Shown here piece by piece: positions 1 to 5,323 of a stretch of 5,323 bases of DNA. The stretch is taken from contig JAGLEA010000011.1 of the NCBI GenBank assembly GCA_023145315.1, positions 1 to 5,323 on the forward strand. Direction: 5' to 3'. The notes beneath the pieces were generated by a model that did no database searches, had not been told where the DNA came from, and was given only the letters and a program-made list of their open reading frames with translations. The stretch comes from Psychrilyobacter sp. GTDB lineage: Bacteria; Fusobacteriota; Fusobacteriia; Fusobacteriales; Fusobacteriaceae. Both the position numbers and the translations under genes were made by a program. Position 1 is the stretch's first letter. Each line of letters opens with the position of its first letter.

Positions 1-1181
1 AAAAAGTTTGATATAAATCTATATATTATGGTCTTATAGATTATTAGCTCTATGGCATTCAGATTATTTTTCGGGAATTTCATTGTAGGAATTATAGCAC
101 TATGACTCTCTACTTTTTCATCGTCAAATATTTTTTTAGAATCTTTAAATTTTACATTATGTTTTCCCGATAAAGCTTTGATTAATTGCTTAACTTTTCC
201 TTTTTCATTTACTGCTAAATATTCTGTATTTGTTCTAGGGTATGTTATATATCCGTTCTCATATAATTTTTGAATCACTTCTAATGAATTCTTAAAATCT
301 ATCTTATTTTTTTTCGATAGTTGAGCTTGTAGAGTTGATAGTGAAAATAATTTTGACGGTTGTTTTTTTATGTTTTTATCCTCTTTTGATAAAACAATTC
401 CCTCTAATCTATTTAATTCCTCCATTTTTTTATCAGCTTTATCTTTTTCTTTGTTTTTTCCTACTAATGAAAATTTTGTAGGTAGAGTAAGTTTAAATTC
501 TACTTTATCTTTCTCACACCGACTTTCTAATTGAATATATTTTTCTTTTATAAATTTTTCTATAGATATATCTCTATCATAGATAAATTTTAATACTGGT
601 ATAAGCACTCGTCCTACGGGCATTAGTTGACCACTTTTTAGAGTTATATACCTAGTTAGATTAATTCCGAATAACCAGTCCATAAGAGTTCTAGAGTATC
701 CCTCAGAAGCTAATTTTACATATTCTTTATTCAGTTTCATATTTCCGACTTCTTTTCTTATTGTTTCCTCTGTTTGTTCTGGTAACCACAATCTATAGAT
801 TTCCTTTTTTGTTTTAGCTTCTTTGATAATTAAATCTATAATTATCTGACCTTCTCTGTCAGCATCGCCACAATTTATGATTCCATCGACATCTTCTCTT
901 TCAATTAGATTTTTAAGAATATTATATTGTTCTGCTATACCTTTATTTTCTTTTAACTTAAATTTAAATTTTGAAGGTACATAAGGTAAAGGAACATCTT
1001 TCCATTTCATCTTCTTATTGTAATAATCATCTACATTTGATAATCCAAATAGGTGACCAAAAGCCCAAGAAACTATGTATTTCTCACCTTCTATATATCC
1101 ATTTCCTCTTTTGTTTAATCCTAAAGCTTTAGCAATATTTCTACCTAAACTAGGCTTTTCAGCAATGATTATTTTTTTCAT
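1..1181 (-). CDS. topB: DNA topoisomerase III (type IA), N-terminal 393 residues, 3' end off window
   Basis: Type IA topoisomerases cut one DNA strand through a 5'-phosphotyrosine link and pass another strand; topoisomerase III acts mainly as a decatenase during replication and recombination. The minus-strand frame is open from ATG at 1181 to the window edge. It begins MKKIIIAEKPS, a Toprim start with Glu8, and has the metal-binding DADREG at residues 106-111. It continues with RLWLPEQT (about 131-138), a PVGRV core motif, and the active-site block YITYPRTNTEYL with catalytic Tyr314. ESHSAIIPT follows, as in other TopB proteins. The early LWLP motif and the YPRT form of the active site favour TopB over TopA. 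Two variations are YPRTN where D or S often follows T, and VGRVLIP where VGRVQTP is common. An AGGAG ribosome site (1188-1192) lies 6 nt before the ATG. The C-terminal gate and tail are not visible, so any zinc fingers cannot be judged. It is divergent from the ftsEX operon and functionally unrelated to it. Confidence 0.93.
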   Translation of the reverse strand, partial: MKKIIIAEKPSLGRNIAKALGLNKRGNGYIEGEKYIVSWAFGHLFGLSNVDDYYNKKMKWKDVPLPYVPSKFKFKLKENKGIAEQYNILKNLIEREDVDGIINCGDADREGQIIIDLIIKEAKTKKEIYRLWLPEQTEETIRKEVGNMKLNKEYVKLASEGYSRTLMDWLFGINLTRYITLKSGQLMPVGRVLIPVLKFIYDRDISIEKFIKEKYIQLESRCEKDKVEFKLTLPTKFSLVGKNKEKDKADKKMEELNRLEGIVLSKEDKNIKKQPSKLFSLSTLQAQLSKKNKIDFKNSLEVIQKLYENGYITYPRTNTEYLAVNEKGKVKQLIKALSGKHNVKFKDSKKIFDDEKVESHSAIIPTMKFPKNNLNAIELIIYKTIIYRFISNF

Positions 1182-1198
1182 AGAATTCTCCTGTTTAT

Positions 1199-1212
1199 AT
1201 AAATTAATTTAT
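1199..1212. repeat. 14-bp perfect AT-only palindrome at the presumed topB transcription start
   Basis: ATAAATTAATTTAT reads identically on both strands, and two further base pairs match beyond a single mismatch (1196-1215). It falls at about +1 to +14 of the predicted topB transcript, where a repressor site could sit. Because it contains only A and T in a very AT-rich spacer, chance is a real explanation. No regulator is recognised. Confidence 0.25.
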
Positions 1213-1219
1213 CTATATA

Positions 1220-1248
1220 ATAATAAGGTAAACACACAGTAAAATCAA
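1220..1248 (-). promoter_or_regulatory. sigma70-like promoter for topB
   Basis: On the minus strand, TTGATT (1248-1243) and TATTAT (1225-1220) are separated by 17 nt, a near-consensus housekeeping promoter. The expected start of transcription is near 1213, giving a leader of about 30 nt before the topB ATG. Promoter-like hexamers are common in AT-rich DNA, but the spacing and its position just upstream of a well-marked gene support the call. Confidence 0.6.
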
Positions 1249-1264
1249 GAAATAAAATTTAAAA

Positions 1265-1294
1265 TTGACCTTACCCTCCTAATATTGTTATAAT
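1265..1294 (+). promoter_or_regulatory. Strong extended -10 sigma70-like promoter for the ftsE-ftsX-envC operon
   Basis: TTGACC (1265-1270) and a perfect TATAAT (1289-1294) are separated by 18 nt, and TGT directly precedes the -10, giving an extended TGn element. Transcription would start near 1301, leaving a leader of about 65 nt before the GTG at 1366. The -35 lies only 16 bp from the -35 of the divergent topB promoter. This is the only convincing plus-strand promoter seen ahead of the five-gene run. Confidence 0.75.
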
Positions 1295-1307
1295 TTAAAG
1301 TGAATAA

Positions 1308-1328
1308 ATATTCTTTTTTTTAGAATAT
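1308..1328 (+). other. Small AT-rich hairpin in the ftsE leader
   Basis: ATATTCT (1308-1314) pairs perfectly with AGAATAT (1322-1328) around a loop of seven T residues. It would lie about 8 nt into the predicted operon transcript and could be a weak 5'-end stem. It has only one G-C pair and no U-tract after the stem, so it is not a terminator. Its importance is uncertain. Confidence 0.3.
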
Positions 1329-1350
1329 AAAATACTGTATAAAAATATAA

Positions 1351-1357
1351 AGGAGGG
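1351..1357 (+). promoter_or_regulatory. Ribosome binding site that fixes the GTG start of ftsE
   Basis: AGGAGGG is a near-perfect Shine-Dalgarno sequence ending 8 nt before GTG at 1366. No ATG is available at a suitable distance, and the resulting protein begins at the normal FtsE N-terminal beta strand. This site therefore decides the non-ATG start. Confidence 0.85.
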
Positions 1358-1365
1358 ATTTTATA

Positions 1366-1968
1366 GTGTTAAAGTTAAAAAATATATCTACAAGTGAAAA
1401 AAATCCACTTCTAAAAAATCTAAATTTAAACCTATCACCAGGGGAGCTTATTCACCTAACTTACAAGTCAAGTTTTGAAAAAAATAAACTTATAGATTTG
1501 ATATGTAAAGTAGAATTACCTAAATCAGGAGAAGTACATACTAAGGAATTTGGAATCTCTTTTGAAAATTTCAAATTAATATCAAGTAAAAACACCATTG
1601 AAAATGTTATTTTCCCACTCCAGATTAAAACAACTTTAAAAAGAAGTGAGTTACTAAAAAAAGGAGAGAAGCATTTAAAAATGTTTGGGTTATTAAATAA
1701 AAAGGAAACTTTAACCTCAAGATTGAGTTTAGCTGAAAAACAAAGGTTAAACATTGCACGAGCTCTGATTATAGAGTCAGAATTTATTATTTTAGATAAT
1801 CCATTTAAACATTTTACAGAAGATCAAGTTAATGGTTTTATCATATATATAGATGAGTTAAATAGTAAAGGAAAAACTATATTGATTTTATCAAACAATA
1901 AAGCTCTAGACCAGATTACTAATAAAAAAACATATATTTTAGAAAAGGGAGAAATTTTAAATGTTTAA
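1366..1968 (+). CDS. ftsE: FtsE-like ABC ATPase homologue with degenerate catalytic motifs (probable pseudo-ATPase)
   Basis: FtsE is the cytoplasmic ABC ATPase that powers FtsX to control cell-wall hydrolysis at the division site. This 200-residue protein follows the FtsE fold: GELIHLT (26-32) leads into the Walker A position, and LICKVELPKSGEV matches the region after the P-loop. ENFKLISSKNTIENV (67-81) matches the Q-loop region, and KQRLNIARALI (125-135) matches the helix after the signature. The key residues are changed. Walker A reads YKSSFEKNK (33-41), keeping Lys39 but losing the glycines and the Ser/Thr. The Q-loop Gln is Glu67. LSGGE is LSLAE (120-124). The Walker B Asp-Glu is Asp144-Asn145. 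The D-loop is KHFT, and the H-loop His is Asn177. It is about 20 residues shorter than E. coli FtsE, mostly by loss between Walker A and the Q-loop. The frame is intact and overlaps ftsX by 8 bp, which argues for a maintained protein rather than decay. ATP hydrolysis appears unlikely; nucleotide binding is uncertain. Confidence 0.85.
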   Translation: MLKLKNISTSEKNPLLKNLNLNLSPGELIHLTYKSSFEKNKLIDLICKVELPKSGEVHTKEFGISFENFKLISSKNTIENVIFPLQIKTTLKRSELLKKGEKHLKMFGLLNKKETLTSRLSLAEKQRLNIARALIIESEFIILDNPFKHFTEDQVNGFIIYIDELNSKGKTILILSNNKALDQITNKKTYILEKGEILNV

Positions 1969-2812
1969 AAAATTAAATCAAATAAATACTGAGGTAAAAG
2001 AATTAATAGAAAAAAATATAACTTACTATACGCTGAGCTTTACAACACTTGTTTTTTCGTTTATATTTTTAAATTTAAGTCTTGTATCTATGTATAATTT
2101 ACACAAAATAAATAAAACAATGGAAAAAAATTATAATTTCACTCTATATATTAATAATAATGTTTCGAAAAATAGTATCGAAAAGTTAGAAGAGTCAGTG
2201 TTAAGTATTGATGGTGTCGAAAGCCTTAGCTATATAGATAAGGAACAAGCACTAGATAAACTTACTAAAAATTTAGGTATCAATAGTACGGGTATTAAGA
2301 ATCCACTACTAAATTCTTTTACCGTTCGTGTAAATGGAAGGGAAAATATAGAGCGTGTACAGACTATAAGTGAAGAGATCGATGGAGTGAAAGAAATAAT
2401 AGTTAACGAGGCTAACTCTAAAAATTTAGATAATAGAATTTCAAAAAATAAGATTTATATTTTCTATCTCCTATTAATAACTTTTATCCCTATAAAAATA
2501 ATGATATTCAATATTATGCATAGTACTGTTCTTAGTCAAAAACACGATATTGAATCAAAAATTTATCTTGGTTTATCTAAGAAAGAAGTTTTAAAGCCAT
2601 ATTATTTTATTAATAATATAAAATTTATTACATCAGCGGTTATAGGAAGTTTAATATTTTTAAATTTATATGAAATTATTAGGACAGAAGTTCCAGGGTT
2701 AGACATACTAGTAGTTACTCCGATAATAACTCTAGTAGTTGGAATAGTGATTGCTATTATTTGTATAGTATATCCATTTATCTCTATTAATATCACCAAA
2801 AGAAAGAGGTAA
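1961..2812 (+). CDS. ftsX: FtsX, cell-division ABC transporter-like membrane protein
   Basis: FtsX is an integral membrane protein that passes a signal from FtsE to a periplasmic activator of peptidoglycan hydrolases. It transports nothing known. The 283-residue protein has the family layout. A cytoplasmic N-terminus is followed by TM1 (about 22-45) and an extracytoplasmic domain (about 46-160). TM2 (about 164-186), a cytoplasmic loop, TM3 (about 214-238), TM4 (about 248-275) and a basic tail follow. The extracytoplasmic part has the typical FtsX block GVESLSYIDKEQALDKL (85-101), then NPLLNSFTVRV. The loop after TM2, KHDIESKIYLGL (194-205), corresponds to the RREIEIMKLVGA-type segment of other FtsX proteins that contacts FtsE, and is diverged. 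The ATG at 1961 is preceded by AAAGGGAG at 9-nt spacing and lies within the end of ftsE, so translation of the two is probably coupled. Length and topology are normal. Confidence 0.93.
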   Translation: MFKKLNQINTEVKELIEKNITYYTLSFTTLVFSFIFLNLSLVSMYNLHKINKTMEKNYNFTLYINNNVSKNSIEKLEESVLSIDGVESLSYIDKEQALDKLTKNLGINSTGIKNPLLNSFTVRVNGRENIERVQTISEEIDGVKEIIVNEANSKNLDNRISKNKIYIFYLLLITFIPIKIMIFNIMHSTVLSQKHDIESKIYLGLSKKEVLKPYYFINNIKFITSAVIGSLIFLNLYEIIRTEVPGLDILVVTPIITLVVGIVIAIICIVYPFISINITKRKR

Positions 2813-2814
2813 TT

Positions 2815-3933
2815 ATGAAAAAAATAATATTATTTCTTATCCTTACTTTTTATTCTTTAAATTTATTTGCTAGTACACTAGACGAGAAAAAAAACCAAAT
2901 AAATAAGATAGAGAATGAGATTAAGAGAAAAGATGAAGAGATTAAAAAAAATACAGAGAAGATTAAAACCTTAAATAAGCAAACAGAAACTTTAAAAGAT
3001 CAAATTACTAGGGTAGGGTTAGAATTAAAGATTTTAGAGGATGAAAAAAAGGTTTTAAACGATAAAATAAATATTGTAAATAGGAAAATTGATTATGGAA
3101 AACGAAATTTAAAATTTAGTTCTAACGAGCTTACTATTAAAGAAAATGAATATCTAGTAATACTACAAGCTCTGCAAAGAAATCAAATTACAGATGAAAA
3201 AGAGATGCGAGACTTTAAGAAAGTATTACAAGCAAATAAAGATAGACAAGAGGAGATAAAGGGTGTTCGCCATAATATTCAAAATGTAAAAAATGATATA
3301 GAAAAAGAGCAACGGAACTTACGAACCCTTAAGTCACAACTTGCTAGTAAAGAAAAAGAACAAGAACTAAAAATAAAGCAACACAATCAACTAATCCAAA
3401 AATATAATAGTGACAAAGCGACTACAACAGCAAATACAGCAAAAGCTAAAAATTCTATTAGTAGTCTACAAAAGCAAAGAAACGCAATAGAAAAAGAGAT
3501 AAATAATATAATAAAAGCACGAACTAAACAACTGGGGAATGTAAACTATGCTACCGTTGCAAAGAATCTAGGTAGCTTTAGAAAACCTATTTCAGGAAAA
3601 GTTGTAATAGGATTTAATGGTAAAAAAGCTGGTGGAGTTAGAAGTTCAGGACAAGAAATATCAGGGAAATTAGGAGACCGTGTCCATGCTGGTAATAAAG
3701 GTAAAGTGATATTTGCAGGTGAGTTCATGAATATGGGAAGAGTAGTAATGATAGATCACGGATATAACTTGATCACTATCTATGGAAACCTAATTAGAAG
3801 TTATGTAAAAATAGGAGATACAGTAAAAAAAGGTCAAGAAATTGGAATTTTAGGGTTAAATTTAGATGGAAAATCATATCTATATTATGAAACGAGATTT
3901 AACTTAAAAGCTTCTAATCCAAATAATTTTTAA
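2815..3933 (+). CDS. envC: EnvC-like amidase activator: signal peptide, coiled coil, degenerate LytM (M23) domain
   Basis: EnvC-type proteins are periplasmic, bind the FtsX extracytoplasmic domain through a long coiled coil, and activate N-acetylmuramyl-L-alanine amidases through a catalytically dead LytM domain. This 372-residue protein starts with a signal peptide (cleavage likely after Ala19, LFA-S). Highly charged Lys/Glu heptad-like coiled coil runs from about 22 to 235, with a Thr/Ala-rich break near 201-212 (TTTANTAKAK). A LytM domain spans about 252-372. The LytM core is clear: GKVIFAGEF, VVMIDHG, VKIGDTVKKGQEIG. All zinc ligands are replaced: the HxGxD position is SSGQE (277-281), YAHL is YGNL (323-326), and HLHFE is YLYYE (355-359). 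The same pattern of loss is known in E. coli EnvC, and the ending ASNPNNF resembles its AVNPQPW. The ATG at 2815 follows the ftsX stop by 2 nt, with AGAGG inside the ftsX end. NlpD is an alternative, but no lipobox or LysM is present. Confidence 0.88.
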   Translation: MKKIILFLILTFYSLNLFASTLDEKKNQINKIENEIKRKDEEIKKNTEKIKTLNKQTETLKDQITRVGLELKILEDEKKVLNDKINIVNRKIDYGKRNLKFSSNELTIKENEYLVILQALQRNQITDEKEMRDFKKVLQANKDRQEEIKGVRHNIQNVKNDIEKEQRNLRTLKSQLASKEKEQELKIKQHNQLIQKYNSDKATTTANTAKAKNSISSLQKQRNAIEKEINNIIKARTKQLGNVNYATVAKNLGSFRKPISGKVVIGFNGKKAGGVRSSGQEISGKLGDRVHAGNKGKVIFAGEFMNMGRVVMIDHGYNLITIYGNLIRSYVKIGDTVKKGQEIGILGLNLDGKSYLYYETRFNLKASNPNNF

Positions 3934-3969
3934 TATTTGAACTAGTTTATTTTTAGAAAGGGGGAAAGA

Positions 3970-4764
3970 ATGGGAAAAAAAGTTTGTATTATTTACAATA
4001 CATCTAAAAAAGATGCTGTAAAATTTTATAAAATATCAAAAGAATTCTTTGAAAATAATGATGTTCATGTACAAGAGGAGGTTGAGGGATCATCTTTTGT
4101 AGTTGTAATTGGAGGAGATGGAACTTTACTTCGAGCAAGTAGAACCATTGCTAAACACGACAAATTTGTTGTTGCTGTAAATATGGGAAGTTTAGGGTTT
4201 CTAACTGATGTGAGAAGGATAGAAGCTTTAAAAGTTTATAAAGAAGTTTTAGACGATGATTATGAATTAGAAGAGCGACATATGTTGAAAGTAGAAGTCC
4301 GTGGAAAAACTTATATAGGATTAAATGAAGTAGTTTTAGCAAAAGGTGCTGTAATGCAAACTTTGATTAGAATAAGATTAACAGGTGAGCACTATATCAA
4401 CACCTATCGTGCTGATGGATTGATTATAGCAACTCCTACAGGATCTACAGGTTATTCTCTATCTGCAGGTGGGCCTATTGTTAGACCAAATTTAGATGTT
4501 CTACTAATAACACCTATAGCACCTCATAATCTTAGCACACGACCTATTATTGTAGATGGTAAGGAAGAACTAACTTTACAACTAAAAGAGGAAGAGAGAG
4601 ATGCCTATGTAACTATAGACGGGAGTGATTTTATAAAAATTACTCAAGATGATACAATAAAAGTAAAATATTCAGATAAAAAACTTAAATTAGTTCTACC
4701 AAAATCTAGAAATTATTATTCTGTTTTACGAGAAAAACTAAAGTGGGGAGATAATATATGCTAA
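3970..4764 (+). CDS. nadK: NAD kinase
   Basis: NadK phosphorylates NAD at the 2'-hydroxyl of its adenosine ribose to make NADP, the only route to NADP in most bacteria; it is cytoplasmic. The 264-residue protein has the family motifs in order. GGDGT is at 48-52 with catalytic Asp50. NMGSLGFL is at 71-78. Asn119-Glu120 is the NE motif, and YRADGLIIATPTGSTGYSLS (146-165) is the NAD-binding block. PIAPHNLSTRP is at 182-192, followed by the C-terminal beta-sandwich with TIDGS (215-219). Length is normal for the bacterial family. The ATG at 3970 follows a strong AAAGGGGG site (3957-3964) with 5-nt spacing. The 36-nt gap after envC shows no terminator and no -10 element, so read-through from the ftsE promoter is likely. 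All expected residues are present; nothing is odd about the gene itself. Confidence 0.97.
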   Translation: MGKKVCIIYNTSKKDAVKFYKISKEFFENNDVHVQEEVEGSSFVVVIGGDGTLLRASRTIAKHDKFVVAVNMGSLGFLTDVRRIEALKVYKEVLDDDYELEERHMLKVEVRGKTYIGLNEVVLAKGAVMQTLIRIRLTGEHYINTYRADGLIIATPTGSTGYSLSAGGPIVRPNLDVLLITPIAPHNLSTRPIIVDGKEELTLQLKEEERDAYVTIDGSDFIKITQDDTIKVKYSDKKLKLVLPKSRNYYSVLREKLKWGDNIC

Positions 4765-5323
4765 AAGAACTTAGAATTGAAAATTTAGCGATTATAGAAA
4801 AACTAGAATTAGACTTTAAAGACAAATTAATAGCTCTTACTGGTGAAACTGGTGCAGGTAAATCTATTATTTTAGCAGGTATAAATTTACTTATTGGTGA
4901 AAAAACAAATCCTGAAATGCTTCGTGATGGTGCTGATTATCTTTTGGCAGAAGGGGTTTTTGATGCAGATGCAGATCAAATAATAGAGTTAAAAAAGATG
5001 GGTATAGATGTAGAAGATGACGAACTTATAGTACAAAGAAGGATGGAGTCTAATGGAAGAAGTAAAGCTTTTGTTAATGGTAGACGAGTTCCTATTAGTA
5101 ATCTAAAAGCCATTATGGAAACTTTAGTGGACATCGTAGGGCAACACTCACATCAAATGTTACTTAATAAGGGAAATCATATTAAACTAATAGATAAATT
5201 TTTATCTAAAGAAGAATCCACTATAAAGGATGAATTATCGACTATAGTTTCACAATATGAGGAAACGGATGGTCTTTTAGAAAAATTATCAGAAGCGAGA
5301 AATAATATTAAAGAAAAAAAAGA
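4758..5323 (+). CDS. recN: DNA repair protein RecN, N-terminal 188 residues, 3' end off window
   Basis: RecN is an SMC-like ATPase that gathers and holds broken DNA ends for recombinational repair. The visible part starts MLKELRIENLAIIEKLEL, the typical RecN beginning. Walker A GETGAGKS is at 29-36 and is complete, unlike that of the FtsE homologue upstream. QRRMESNGRSKAFVNGRRVP (93-112) and IVGQHSHQMLL (126-136, usually HGQHEHQ-like) are RecN head motifs. A charged stretch after about residue 150 is the beginning of the coiled-coil arm. The hinge, second arm, signature and Walker B are beyond the right edge. The ATG at 4758 lies inside the end of nadK (7-bp overlap) and is preceded by GTGGGGAG at 7-nt spacing, so translation is probably coupled to nadK. 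No separate damage-inducible promoter or LexA-like site is visible within nadK's end. Confidence 0.96.
   Translation, partial: MLKELRIENLAIIEKLELDFKDKLIALTGETGAGKSIILAGINLLIGEKTNPEMLRDGADYLLAEGVFDADADQIIELKKMGIDVEDDELIVQRRMESNGRSKAFVNGRRVPISNLKAIMETLVDIVGQHSHQMLLNKGNHIKLIDKFLSKEESTIKDELSTIVSQYEETDGLLEKLSEARNNIKEKK

Noticed and set aside
1224..1273. Inverted TAAGGT / ACCTTA pair in the divergent spacer as an operator
   Set aside because: Only 6 bp each and more than 35 bp apart, overlapping promoter boxes; expected by chance at this length and composition.
1308..1328. Leader hairpin as a transcription terminator or attenuator
   Set aside because: The T residues are in the loop rather than after the stem, the stem has one G-C pair, and no alternative pairing partner or leader peptide is apparent.
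1461..1754. 97-codon minus-strand open frame
   Set aside because: It lies entirely inside the ftsE homologue on the opposite strand, has no ribosome site seen, and its Phe/Leu/Ser-rich product is typical of antisense reading of AT-rich Lys-rich coding DNA.
2602..2799. 65-codon minus-strand open frame with an Ile-rich product
   Set aside because: Antisense shadow of the FtsX TM3-TM4 region; the hydrophobicity is a mirror of the membrane-segment codons.
3546..3728. 60-codon minus-strand open frame
   Set aside because: Antisense shadow of the clearly conserved LytM domain; no start signal.
3643..3933. LytM domain as an active M23 zinc endopeptidase
   Set aside because: The His and Asp ligands at the HxGxD, YAHL and HLHFE positions are all replaced (SSGQE, YGNL, YLYYE), so it cannot bind zinc in the usual way.
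3934..3969. Separate promoter or terminator between envC and nadK
   Set aside because: TTGAAC is present near 3937, but no -10 hexamer at 16-18 nt and no stem-loop with a T-run is seen; the gap is only 36 nt.
4151..4342. 63-codon minus-strand open frame
   Set aside because: Antisense shadow of nadK, which carries all family motifs.

Overview
The window is AT-rich, with poly-A/T runs and A/T-ending codons throughout, and carries six protein genes. Five are on the plus strand and look co-transcribed. One, cut by the left edge, runs divergently on the minus strand. An EnvC-type activator of cell-wall amidases, a protein of diderm (outer-membrane) bacteria, sits in a very low-GC, Firmicutes-like sequence background. 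That combination best fits a member of the Fusobacteriota (Fusobacterium, Cetobacterium or a relative). This placement is an inference from gene content and composition, not from a search.

Layout: positions 1-1181 (minus) encode the N-terminal 393 residues of a type IA topoisomerase of the topoisomerase III (TopB) kind; its C-terminus lies off the left edge. Positions 1182-1365 hold two back-to-back sigma70-like promoters, one for topB (TTGATT-N17-TATTAT) and one for the plus-strand operon (TTGACC-N18-TATAAT with an extended TG). The plus-strand genes follow: ftsE-like (GTG start, 1366-1968), ftsX (1961-2812, 8-bp overlap), an envC-like LytM-domain activator (2815-3933), nadK (3970-4764) and the first 188 codons of recN (4758 to the right edge, 7-bp overlap with nadK). 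No terminator or internal promoter is apparent between them.

How they fit together: FtsE-FtsX-EnvC is a known transmembrane module. In it a cytoplasmic ATPase (FtsE) drives a membrane protein (FtsX), whose periplasmic domain controls a coiled-coil LytM protein (EnvC), which in turn activates septal peptidoglycan amidases. NadK (NADP synthesis) and RecN (SMC-like double-strand-break repair ATPase) are housekeeping passengers in the same transcription unit.

The most notable observation is that the FtsE-like protein is clearly homologous to FtsE along its length but has lost key residues in every nucleotide-handling motif: Walker A glycines, Q-loop Gln, LSGGE glycines, Walker B glutamate, D-loop and H-loop His. 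It is also shortened by about 17 residues between Walker A and the Q-loop. The reading frame is otherwise intact and translationally coupled to ftsX. It therefore looks like a maintained pseudo-ATPase, giving a module in which both the ATPase and the LytM peptidase are catalytically dead by sequence. How such a complex would be switched on is an open question.
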